Positions 1-6,886 of a stretch of DNA of 8,359 nt are shown piece after piece; within the stretch, counting starts at the first letter, position 1; each line of letters begins with the position of its first letter. The notes under the pieces were generated by a model. That model was not told the origin of the DNA. It saw only the letters and a list, made by a program, of their open reading frames with translations, and did not search any database. Position numbers and translations under genes: made by a program. Origin of the DNA: Pseudomonadota bacterium (GTDB taxonomy: Bacteria; Pseudomonadota; Gammaproteobacteria; Burkholderiales; Burkholderiaceae_B); assembly GCA_023432075.1 (NCBI GenBank), contig JAEYVD010000576.1, positions 1 to 8,359 on the forward strand. The letters run 5' to 3'.

Positions 1-859
<859 letters not shown>

Positions 860-906
860 CGTGTGAAAGTCCTGCGCGGTACGGAAGGAAGCGAGCTAGT
901 CAGGAA

Positions 907-940
907 GGATGCGGCCGGGCTGTCGGCCCGGACCGCATCC
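907..940 (-). other. Intercistronic stem-loop between the binding-protein gene and livH
   Basis: The arms GGATGCGG-CCGGGC and GCCCGG-A-CCGCATCC can form a 14-bp GC-rich stem with a TGTCG loop and one bulged A (base 932). It starts about 19 nt after the stop codon of the substrate-binding protein gene on the minus strand. No run of T follows on that strand, so it is not a standard intrinsic terminator. Hairpins at this place commonly protect the upstream message from 3' exonucleases or partly stop transcription, giving more binding protein than permease. That role is inferred here. Confidence 0.6.
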
Positions 941-958
941 GGGATCACATGCGCCGGT

Positions 959-2173
959 TTATTTCTTGACCAGCTTGCAGGTGGACTCGGACAACTTGGT
1001 GTAGACCTCGTCGCCAGGCAGCGTCGCCACCACCTTGTAGTAGTCCCACGGGCCCTTGGATTCGGCCGGGGTCTTCACTTGCATCAGGTACATGTCGTGG
1101 ACCATGCGGCCGTCCTCGCGCACGACGCCGCCCTGGGCGAAGAAGTCGTTCACCTTGTTCGACTTCATCCACTTCATCACGTCGTCGCCGTTATCCGAGC
1201 CGGTGGCCTTGACGGCGTTCAGGTAGAACATCGCCGACGAGTAGTCGCCCGCCTGCAGCATGGACGGCTTGCGGCCGACCTTGGCTTCGAACTTCTTGGA
1301 CCAGGCGCGCGAGGCGTCGGATTGATCCCAGTACCAGCCGTCGGTCAGGTACATGCCCTTGGTGGCGTCCAGACCGAGCGAGTGCACGTCGTTGATGAAC
1401 ACCAGCAGGCCGGCCAGCTTCATCGTCTTGGTGACGCCGAATTCGTTGGCGGCCTTGACCGTGTTGATGGTGTCGCCGCCGGCGTTGGCCATGCCCAGGA
1501 TCTGCGCCTTGGAGGCTTGCGCCTGCAGCAGGAACGACGAGAAGTCCGAAGCGCCCAGCGGTGCGCGCACCTGGCCCTTCACTTCGCCGCCCGCGGCCTT
1601 GACGACCGCCATCGTGTCACGTTCCAGCGCGTGGCCGAACGCGTAGTCCGCGGTCAGGAAGAACCAGCTCTTGCCGCCGTCCTTCACCACTGCCGAGCCG
1701 GTGCCGCGCGCCAGCGCCACGGTGTCGTAGGCGTAGTGCACGGTGTAAGGCGAACATTGGGCGTTGGTCAGGTCGGACGAACCGGCGCCCACCGCGATGA
1801 AGGGCTTCTTCTTTTCAGCGGCCACCGCCGCCATGGCCAGGCTGGTGGCCGAGTTGGTGCCGGCGATGATGACGTCGACCTTCTGCTGGTCGAACCATTC
1901 GCGGGCGCGGGCCGAAGCGACGTCGGCCTTGTTCTGGTGGTCGGCGGAGACGATTTCGATCTTCTTGCCGTTGACCGTGCCGCCGAAGTCCTCGACCGCC
2001 ATGCGCACGGCTTCCAGGCCCGCCTTGCCGTCGATGTCGGAGTAAACGCCCGACATGTCGGTGATGAATCCGATGCGGATGACATCGTCGGAGATACCTT
2101 GAGCGTGGGCGGTTGCCCCCGCGAATCCCAGGCCCGCCATGGCCAGTGCAGCAGTGATGGTGTGCAGCTTCAT
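959..2173 (-). CDS. Periplasmic substrate-binding protein of a branched-chain amino acid type ABC transporter (Peripla_BP_6 family)
   Basis: A 404-residue secreted ligand-binding protein that would deliver its ligand to the LivH/LivM-type permeases. Residues 1-24 form a Sec signal peptide: short basic start, Ala/Gly/Leu-rich core, and cleavage site A-H-A before Gln25. The mature part begins with a typical first strand, VIRIGFITDMSGVYSDIDG (31-49), followed by a type I periplasmic-binding fold; segments such as VDVIIAGTNSATSLAMAAVA (99-118) and DYAFGH are characteristic. It has only two cysteines, at about 140 and 399, which could form a disulfide. A strong GAGGAG ribosome site sits 7 nt before the ATG. 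It lies 64 nt after livF and before livH in the same direction. The close relatives I recall are annotated only as ABC substrate-binding proteins; amino acids, aromatic acids or amides are all possible ligands, so no liv symbol is given. Confidence 0.93.
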   Translation of the reverse strand: MKLHTITAALAMAGLGFAGATAHAQGISDDVIRIGFITDMSGVYSDIDGKAGLEAVRMAVEDFGGTVNGKKIEIVSADHQNKADVASARAREWFDQQKVDVIIAGTNSATSLAMAAVAAEKKKPFIAVGAGSSDLTNAQCSPYTVHYAYDTVALARGTGSAVVKDGGKSWFFLTADYAFGHALERDTMAVVKAAGGEVKGQVRAPLGASDFSSFLLQAQASKAQILGMANAGGDTINTVKAANEFGVTKTMKLAGLLVFINDVHSLGLDATKGMYLTDGWYWDQSDASRAWSKKFEAKVGRKPSMLQAGDYSSAMFYLNAVKATGSDNGDDVMKWMKSNKVNDFFAQGGVVREDGRMVHDMYLMQVKTPAESKGPWDYYKVVATLPGDEVYTKLSESTCKLVKK

Positions 2174-2237
2174 GGGATGACTCCTCTTCCCTACGGTGTG
2201 GTGTTTGCCGGGGTTCCGGCGGATGACACAGGTTGCT

Positions 2238-2948
2238 TTAGACGCCCAACAGTTCGTTGAGCGTGTCCTGTTTTTCTGAAAGTTCGGCGGCTTCGAAGTG
2301 CTCGACGATCTGGCCGTGCTCCATGACGTAGAAGCGGTCAGCCAGCGGCGCGGCGAAGCGGAAATTCTGTTCCACCATGACGATGGTGTAGCCCCGCTGC
2401 TTGAGCGCCGTGATCATGCGGGCCAGCGCCTGCACGATGACGGGCGCGAGGCCTTCGGAAATTTCATCGAGCAGCAGCAGGTTCGCGCCGGTGCGCAGGA
2501 TGCGCGCGACGGCCAGCATCTGCTGTTCGCCGCCCGACAGGCGCGTGCCCGGGGAATTGCGGCGTTCCTGCAGATTGGGGAACATGTCGTAGATCTCGGC
2601 CAGCGACATGCCGCCGCCCAGCGAGCCCACGACGGGCGGAAGCAGCAGGTTCTCTTCGCACGACAGGCTGGCGAAGATGCCGCGTTCCTCGGGGCAATAG
2701 CCCACGCCCAGGTGCGCGATCTTGTAGGTGGGCAGGTCGATGGCCTCGGTGCCATGGATGCGGACCGAGCCCTTGCGCGAGCCGGTCAGGCCCAGGATGG
2801 CGCGCAGCGTCGTGGTGCGGCCTGCGCCGTTGCGGCCCAGCAGCGTGACGACCTCGCCTTGTCCAACGCGCATGTCCACGCCGTGCAGGATATGCGATTC
2901 CCCGTACCAGGCGTTCAAGCCCGAGATTTCGAGTGCGGGGGTGCTCAT
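2238..2948 (-). CDS. livF: ABC transporter ATP-binding protein, LivF family, with Arg in place of the Walker A Lys
   Basis: A 236-residue cytoplasmic ATPase, one of the two that drive the HAAT importer; the length is normal for LivF. Motifs in order: Walker A GRNGAGRTT at 38-46, Q-loop region around YCPEERG (84-90), ABC signature LSGGEQQ at 137-143, Walker B LLLLDE at 157-162 with Asp161 and catalytic Glu162, and a VEQN switch at 192-195, where LivF proteins usually carry Gln instead of His. The odd point is residue 44: the invariant Walker A lysine is arginine, encoded by CGC (complement of bases 2817-2819). All other motifs are intact and the frame is uninterrupted, so this is not a decayed gene. 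Its ATG overlaps the livG stop codon (ATGA), indicating translational coupling. The stop lies 64 nt before the binding-protein gene. Confidence 0.93.
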   Translation of the reverse strand: MSTPALEISGLNAWYGESHILHGVDMRVGQGEVVTLLGRNGAGRTTTLRAILGLTGSRKGSVRIHGTEAIDLPTYKIAHLGVGYCPEERGIFASLSCEENLLLPPVVGSLGGGMSLAEIYDMFPNLQERRNSPGTRLSGGEQQMLAVARILRTGANLLLLDEISEGLAPVIVQALARMITALKQRGYTIVMVEQNFRFAAPLADRFYVMEHGQIVEHFEAAELSEKQDTLNELLGV

Positions 2949-3718
2949 GCGTGCGCTCCTTGAAGTTCGCCGTCGGTCGTGCCCATGTAAGCCTGCATCA
3001 CGGCCGGATGGCGGGAGACTTCGGCGTAGGACCCTTCGGCCAACACCGATCCGCGCGCCAGCACGGTGATGGTGTTGGCGATGGAGGACACGACGTTCAT
3101 GTTGTGTTCCACCATGAGGATGGTGCGCCCGGCGCTCACGCGCTTGATCAATTGCGTGACGCGGTCCACGTCTTCGTGGCCCATCCCTTGGGTGGGTTCG
3201 TCCAGCAGCATCAGCTCGGGCTCCATCGCCAGCGTGGTGGCGATCTCGAGCGCGCGCTTGCGGCCGTACGGCAGGTTGACTGTGGTTTCATCGGCAAAGC
3301 CGCCCAGGTCCACCTGTTCAAGCAGCGCGCGCGCCGGCTCGTTCAAGGAGGCGAGCCGCTTGTCGCTTTGCCAGAAGTGATAGGACAGGCCGGTCTTGCG
3401 CTGCAGGCCGATCCGCACGTTCTCGAGCACGGTCAGGTGCGGGAACACCGCCGAGATCTGGAACGACCGGATGATGCCGCGACGCGCGATCTGCGCGGGC
3501 CGCTCGCCGGTGATGTCGATGCCATTGAACTTGATGCTGCCCGACGTGGGAGCGAGGAATTTTGTCAGCAGGTTGAAGCATGTGGTCTTGCCCGCGCCGT
3601 TAGGCCCGATCAAGGCATGAATCTCGCCCCGCTTGATACGCAAATCGACCCCGTTGACCGCGACAAAGCCGCGGAACTCCTTGGTGAGGCCTTTTGTCTC
3701 CAGGATTGTGTCATCCAT
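2945..3718 (-). CDS. livG: ABC transporter ATP-binding protein, LivG family
   Basis: A 257-residue cytoplasmic ATPase, the second motor subunit of the HAAT importer. Motifs in order: Walker A GPNGAGKTT at 38-46 with Lys44, Q-loop Gln87 in the RSFQIS segment, the LivG-style degenerate signature LPYGRKRALEIA at 149-160, Walker B LMLLDEPT at 169-176 with Asp173 and Glu174, and switch His205 in MVEHN. It is the first gene of the transporter operon visible here: the upstream 350 bases hold no gene, so the operon promoter should lie there. The ribosome site before the ATG at 3718 is weak (GGTG), but the N-terminus, including the LxKxF segment, fits the family at this start. It shares an ATGA overlap with livF. 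Having an intact Walker A here and an altered one in the partner suggests that the two ATP sites of the heterodimer are not equivalent; that is inference. Confidence 0.95.
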   Translation of the reverse strand: MDDTILETKGLTKEFRGFVAVNGVDLRIKRGEIHALIGPNGAGKTTCFNLLTKFLAPTSGSIKFNGIDITGERPAQIARRGIIRSFQISAVFPHLTVLENVRIGLQRKTGLSYHFWQSDKRLASLNEPARALLEQVDLGGFADETTVNLPYGRKRALEIATTLAMEPELMLLDEPTQGMGHEDVDRVTQLIKRVSAGRTILMVEHNMNVVSSIANTITVLARGSVLAEGSYAEVSRHPAVMQAYMGTTDGELQGAHA

Positions 3719-3897
3719 GTTCGCTGCACCAGCGTTGTATTTATATGGTCTCTGCCTGACGTTATTGCGTCGGGCCCCCGCAGGGTTGGAAAACTGTTTG
3801 CGTGCGCAGTTTTCTTATGAGTTGCCGGCGAGTATGCGGACGTCGCAATCAAAATTCCATGAGGGTTTGTCATAGGTTTTGCACTGCGGAAAGGCCA

Positions 3898-3917
3898 ATT
3901 GTCGGCATGCCGACAAT
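3898..3917. promoter_or_regulatory. Perfect 20-bp palindrome, candidate operator of the transporter operon
   Basis: The sequence ATTGTCGGCATGCCGACAAT reads the same on both strands with no mismatch. It lies 179 bases before the livG start in the only long gene-free stretch of the window. Outer half-sites TTGTC/GACAA resemble sites of GntR-family regulators of the FCD type, but several other dimeric repressors bind similar sequences, so the regulator cannot be named. As a hairpin it would have almost no loop and no adjoining T-run, so a terminator is unlikely. Confidence 0.5.
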
Positions 3918-4003
3918 GCGGCGCGCTTATGGGTAAAAAGGGCGCCCGATATGCAAATGCGTTGCAGCAATTACGCGTTGATCGTCATCAAGATGTCATG
4001 CGG

Positions 4004-4034
4004 AAAAGGCGAGGGAAAACCCGGTTTTCCGCTC
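4004..4034 (-). terminator. Candidate intrinsic terminator of nth
   Basis: On the minus strand the sequence can fold through GGAAAACC and GGTTTTCC (complement of 4014-4030), with a GAG/CTC extension across a bulged G. This is followed by GCC and then TTTT (complement of 4004-4007). It begins about 35 nt after the nth stop codon. The A/T-rich stem and the three bases before the T-run make it a moderate terminator at best; an alternative pairing of CGGAAAA with the downstream TTTTCCG is also possible. Confidence 0.4.
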
Positions 4035-4068
4035 GTATATTCGCAGTCCGCATACCCGCGCGCCGGTA

Positions 4069-4704
4069 TCAGGCGGGGGTTTTCTGCTTGAATTCGCAGA
4101 GGTCGGAAATGCCGCATTGCGGGCACTTCGGTTTGCGCGCCACACAGACATAGCGGCCGTGCAGGATAAGCCAGTGATGCGCGTCCAGCAGATATTCGCT
4201 GGGCACGAATTTCATGAGTTTTTGCTCGACTTCCAGCACGTTTTTTCCGGGCGCGATGCCCGTGCGATTGGAGACGCGGAATATATGCGTGTCCACCGCC
4301 ATGGCCGCTTGTCCGAACGCGGTGTTGAGCACCACGTTAGCCGTCTTGCGGCCGACGCCGGGCAGGGCCTCCAGGGCTTCGCGCGTTTGCGGCACCTGGC
4401 CGCCGTGCTGCTCGATCAGGAGCTTGCACGTGGCGATCGCGTTCTTCGCCTTGGTGCGAAACAGGCCGATGGTCTTGATATAGTCGGCAAGCCCTTCCTC
4501 GCCCAGCGCCAAGAGGGCCTCGGGCGTGCCGTACTGCGGGAAGAACTTGCGCGTGGCGATGTTGACCGACTTGTCCGTCGCCTGTGCCGACAGCAGCACG
4601 GCAATCAGCAGCTGGAACGGCGTGGCATATTCCAGTTCGGTGGTCGGGGTGGGGTTGGCCGCCTGCAGGCGGGCAAAGATCTCTCGACGTTTGGCGGCGT
4701 TCAT
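4069..4704 (-). CDS. nth: Endonuclease III (DNA glycosylase/AP lyase)
   Basis: A 211-residue base-excision repair enzyme that removes oxidised pyrimidines from DNA and cleaves the abasic site by beta-elimination; it acts on the nucleoid. The length matches the family. The helix-hairpin-helix motif [12 protein letters not shown] supplies the catalytic lysine, and [10 protein letters not shown] supplies the conserved catalytic aspartate. The C-terminal [4Fe-4S] ligands are complete with spacing CX6CX2CX5C ([19 protein letters not shown]). The start is the ATG at 4704, which gives the standard N-terminus [14 protein letters not shown] longer open frame continues upstream but only overlaps the ferredoxin gene in another frame. 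The start overlaps the stop of the RsxB-like gene as ATGA, so nth is probably translated by coupling and transcribed with it. Nth and Rsx genes are also adjacent in Escherichia coli, where nth follows rsxABCDGE. Confidence 0.97.
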   Translation of the reverse strand: MNAAKRREIFARLQAANPTPTTELEYATPFQLLIAVLLSAQATDKSVNIATRKFFPQYGTPEALLALGEEGLADYIKTIGLFRTKAKNAIATCKLLIEQHGGQVPQTREALEALPGVGRKTANVVLNTAFGQAAMAVDTHIFRVSNRTGIAPGKNVLEVEQKLMKFVPSEYLLDAHHWLILHGRYVCVARKPKCPQCGISDLCEFKQKTPA

Positions 4705-5336
4705 GACTGCGTGGGATTGCGGCGGGCCCGGGCGCGGGCCAGCGCGGATTCGATGGCGGAGCGCTTGCGGTCTTCCTTTTGCGCGTCCTGGGCGGCGGGC
4801 GCCGGCGCTTCGGCCGTTTCCGGCGCCATCAGGCGCGCGTTGTCGGCAGCCAGGCGTTCGGCGCGCGCCTGATGGCGGCGATGGCGCTCGCGGCTGATGG
4901 CGGCGTCCTGAGTGGTCCATGCACGAGCGGCGGGCACCATCTCGATGCAGTCGACGGGACAGGGCGCCACGCACAGGTCGCAGCCGGTGCACCAGTCGTC
5001 CAGCACGGTGTGCATGTGCTTGTTGGCGCCGACGATGGCGTCGACCGGACAGGCCTGGATGCACAGCGTACAGCCGATGCAGTGCGATTCGTCGATGCGC
5101 GCGACGAGCAGGGGGCCGGGTTCGCCGCGCGACAGATCGAGCGGCAGCAGGGGCGTGCCGAGCAGCGCGGACAAGGCGGCGACGCCGTCCTCGCCGCCGG
5201 GCGGACAGCGGTTGATCGGCGCGGCGCCCTGGGCGATGGCCTCGGCATAGGGCCGGCAGCCGTCGTAACCGCATTTGGTGCATTGCGTCTGAGGCAGCAA
5301 GGCATCAACGCGGTCGGCTAATGAGCGACAGGACAT
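4701..5336 (-). CDS. rsxB: Soluble RsxB/RnfB-like ferredoxin (three Fe-S cluster motifs), orphan of the Rnf/Rsx complex
   Basis: A 211-residue iron-sulfur protein of the RnfB/RsxB family. The N-terminal domain has [20 protein letters not shown] with cysteines 19, 22, 27 and 44 (CX2CX4CX16C), as in the RnfB-type 4Fe-4S domain, and ends in INRCPPGGE. Two ferredoxin motifs follow: [12 protein letters not shown] (86-97) and [12 protein letters not shown] (116-127). Extra cysteines are at 3 and 130. Unlike E. coli RsxB there is no N-terminal hydrophobic anchor, so it is predicted to be cytosolic. Residues 134-211 form a charged, Ala/Arg-rich, probably helical tail with low complexity. No rsxA, C, D, G or E lies in view. 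The neighbour downstream is nth, overlapping by ATGA. The start at 5336 places the N-terminus correctly for the family, but no good ribosome site is visible, and a terminator-like hairpin ends 15 nt before it. Electron partner unknown; it may serve Fe-S proteins such as Nth, which is inference. Confidence 0.88.
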   Translation of the reverse strand: MSCRSLADRVDALLPQTQCTKCGYDGCRPYAEAIAQGAAPINRCPPGGEDGVAALSALLGTPLLPLDLSRGEPGPLLVARIDESHCIGCTLCIQACPVDAIVGANKHMHTVLDDWCTGCDLCVAPCPVDCIEMVPAARAWTTQDAAISRERHRRHQARAERLAADNARLMAPETAEAPAPAAQDAQKEDRKRSAIESALARARARRNPTQS

Positions 5337-5351
5337 GTAAAGCCAGTAATG

Positions 5352-5372
5352 AAAAGGGGCCGCTTGGGCCCC
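5352..5372 (-). terminator. Intrinsic terminator of phaZ, close before the rsxB-like gene
   Basis: On the minus strand GGGGCC-CAAGC-GGCCCC forms a perfect 6-bp all-GC stem (complement of 5356-5372) directly followed by TTTT (complement of 5352-5355). This is the classical form and works only in the minus direction. It lies 75 nt after the phaZ stop. It also ends just 15 nt before the ATG of the next gene, so readthrough or an internal promoter must feed the rsxB-nth unit, unless the hairpin acts as an attenuator in its leader. Confidence 0.7.
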
Positions 5373-5447
5373 GGGGATACGGATCAGGCTGCTGGCGGCG
5401 CCGGGCTTACGCCCGTGCCCCGCCGGATGGGCGGCGCGGCGCCTTCC

Positions 5448-6674
5448 TCAAGCCGATTGCTGGATGAACTCGGCAATTTTAGGACAGATCATTTCGCGCC
5501 ACCGGCGGCCCGAGAAAATGCCGTAATGGCCGCAGTTCGGCGCGGTGTAGTGCGCCTTGCGGTCGGCGGGGATGTTCTTGCACAGCTTGATCGCCGCGCG
5601 CGTCTGACCCTGGCCGGAAATGTCGTCCAGTTCGCCTTCGATGGTGAACAGGGCCACGTCCTTGATGTCGGCCGGGCGCACCAGCTTGCCGTCCACTTCC
5701 CAGGTGCCGCTGGGCAGCGAGAAGTCCTGGAAAACCATGCGGATCGTGTCCAGGTAGAACTCGGCCGGCATGTCCAGCACCGCGTTGTATTCGTCGTAGA
5801 AACGGCGATGCGCTTCGGCGTCGCTGTCGTCGCCGCGCAGCAGGTCCAGGTAGAAGTCGTAATGCGACTTCATGTGGCGGTCCGGATTCATGGCCATGAA
5901 TCCCGCGTGCTGCAGGAACCCCGGATAGACTCGCCGGCCGGCCCCCGGATAGCGGGGCGGAACGGGGTGGATCACCTGGTTCTCGAACCAGGAGTAGGGC
6001 TTGGTCGTGGCCAGGCGATTGACCTGCGTGGGCGACTGGCGCGGATCGATGGGGCCGCCCATCATCACCATGCTGCGCGGTTGGCAGGGATCGTTGGCGG
6101 ACGCCATCAGGGACACGGCGGCCAGCACCGGCACGGTAGGCTGGCAGACGGAAATGACGTGCACGTCCGGGCCCAGGTGGCGGATGAAGTCCTGCACGTA
6201 GCGGACGTAGTCGTTCAGGTGAAACGGCCCGGCCGACAGCGGCACCATGCGCGCGTCGACCCAGTCGGTCACATAGAGGTCGTGGTTCGGCAGCAGGGCG
6301 CGCACGGTGTCGCGCAGCAGCGTGGCGTGGTGTCCGGAAAGCGGGGCCACCAGCAACACTTTGGGATCGTTCTTGCCGGCCAGGCGCACGTCGCGCTGGA
6401 AGTGCACCAGGCGGCAGAACGGCTTGTCCATGGCCACGGCTTCGATCACGCGGACGGACTTGCCGCCGATCTGGGTGGTGGGAAGATTCCAGGCGGGCTT
6501 CTGGTATTCCTTGCCGATACGGGTCATCAGCTCATACCCGGCGGCCATCTGGCGCGAGATCGGGGTATAGGCGAGCGGGCTGTAGGGGCTGGAGAACAGC
6601 TGAGAACCGGCGTCCGTGAATGCAGCGAACGGAGTCAGGAAGGCGCGCTGCATTTCGTGCAATTGGTACAGCAT
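5448..6674 (-). CDS. phaZ: Intracellular polyhydroxybutyrate depolymerase
   Basis: A 408-residue cytoplasmic enzyme that breaks down native PHB granules so the stored carbon can be used. It belongs to the intracellular PhaZ family, alpha/beta hydrolases in which the lipase-box serine is replaced by cysteine. The nucleophile is Cys177 in ISVCQPTVP; the other triad residues fit Asp350 in EGELDDISG and His383 in NCGHYGIFSG. These sit about five or six residues earlier than the C183-D355-H388 triad known from Ralstonia eutropha PhaZ1. There is no signal peptide, consistent with action on internal granules. The N-terminus MLYQLHEMQRAFL fits the family, and an AAGGA ribosome site lies about 10 nt before the ATG at 6674. 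It stands as a single-gene unit, with a candidate promoter upstream and an intrinsic terminator downstream. Genes for PHB synthesis are not in this window. Confidence 0.95.
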   Translation of the reverse strand: MLYQLHEMQRAFLTPFAAFTDAGSQLFSSPYSPLAYTPISRQMAAGYELMTRIGKEYQKPAWNLPTTQIGGKSVRVIEAVAMDKPFCRLVHFQRDVRLAGKNDPKVLLVAPLSGHHATLLRDTVRALLPNHDLYVTDWVDARMVPLSAGPFHLNDYVRYVQDFIRHLGPDVHVISVCQPTVPVLAAVSLMASANDPCQPRSMVMMGGPIDPRQSPTQVNRLATTKPYSWFENQVIHPVPPRYPGAGRRVYPGFLQHAGFMAMNPDRHMKSHYDFYLDLLRGDDSDAEAHRRFYDEYNAVLDMPAEFYLDTIRMVFQDFSLPSGTWEVDGKLVRPADIKDVALFTIEGELDDISGQGQTRAAIKLCKNIPADRKAHYTAPNCGHYGIFSGRRWREMICPKIAEFIQQSA

Positions 6675-6732
6675 TTCGGGGAAGTCCTTCTGGGTCGAGC
6701 GTGTGCCCCGATTATTGCTCCGAGGCGTAACG

Positions 6733-6761
6733 ATATTTCCAATCAGACTGAAGAATGTCAG
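6733..6761 (-). promoter_or_regulatory. Candidate sigma-70 promoter of phaZ
   Basis: On the minus strand CTGACA (complement of 6756-6761, five of six to the -35 consensus) is followed after 17 nt by AAATAT (complement of 6733-6738), a poor -10 box. A start near 6726 would give a leader of about 50 nt before phaZ. The -35 box lies inside an inverted repeat (6758-6774), so binding there would block polymerase. The weak -10 keeps confidence low. Confidence 0.35.
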
Positions 6762-6778
6762 GCAAAGTGCCTGATTTT
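6758..6778 (+). terminator. Terminator-like inverted repeat upstream of phaZ, oriented against the genes
   Basis: TCAGGCA-AAG-TGCCTGA is a perfect 7-bp inverted repeat with a 3-nt centre, followed on the plus strand by TTTTGTT. As RNA it would be an intrinsic terminator for transcription moving in the plus direction, yet no plus-strand gene lies to its left. It may end antisense transcripts, or the repeat may instead be an operator, since it overlaps the candidate -35 box of phaZ. On the minus strand no T-run follows. Confidence 0.4.
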
Positions 6779-6886
6779 GTTGCTAAAAAGCGACCCGTCA
6801 TGTGTTTCGCACCAGTTTAGGGCCGCGCTCATGCCTTGCGGTGATACCAAAAGGTGGATTTATGCACTACGCCATGCAGTGCCGGA

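Larger units (their letters stand above)
3719..4068. other. 350-base intergenic region upstream of the transporter operon
   Basis: This gap separates the end of nth from the start of livG, both on the minus strand, and should hold the nth terminator and the transporter promoter. It is visibly richer in A/T than the genes. Seen in it are a candidate terminator (4004-4034), a perfect 20-bp palindrome (3898-3917), a small palindrome GGGCGCCC (3940-3947), and weak minus-strand promoter-like hexamers: TTGCAT (complement of 3951-3956) with CATAAG (complement of 3926-3931) at a long 19-nt spacing, and TATAAA (complement of 3740-3745) close to livG with no good -35 box. If the first pair were used, the palindrome would sit just downstream of the transcription start, a position suited to a repressor. 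Short open frames on the plus strand have no ribosome site or recognisable protein and are not called. Confidence 0.55.

Noticed and set aside
2207..2220. Small hairpin GCCGG-GGTT-CCGGC between livF and the binding-protein gene
   Set aside because: A 5-bp stem with no T-run is expected often in such GC-rich DNA; no role can be supported.
863..2260. A 465-codon open frame on the plus strand opposite the binding-protein gene
   Set aside because: It is a mirror of the real gene in very GC-rich DNA: the composition is rich in His, Arg, Val and Gly with no recognisable domain, while the minus strand gives a clear signal peptide and periplasmic-binding fold.
3879..4153. Short plus-strand open frames in the gap between livG and nth
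   Set aside because: No ribosome site, no recognisable protein, and they run into the nth coding region on the opposite strand.
4069..5283. A 404-codon minus-strand frame running from the ferredoxin region into nth
   Set aside because: Only the last 211 residues are Nth. The upstream part is an Arg-rich out-of-frame reading of the RsxB-like gene, so it is not an Nth fusion protein.
5402..5415. Hairpin CGGGC-TTAC-GCCCG after phaZ as a second terminator
   Set aside because: It lacks a T-run on either strand; the element at 5352-5372 explains termination better.
6862..6885. Inverted repeat GCACT/AGTGC just after the fpr stop, as a possible terminator
   Set aside because: Only five paired bases with a nine-base loop and no adjoining T-run; too weak to call.
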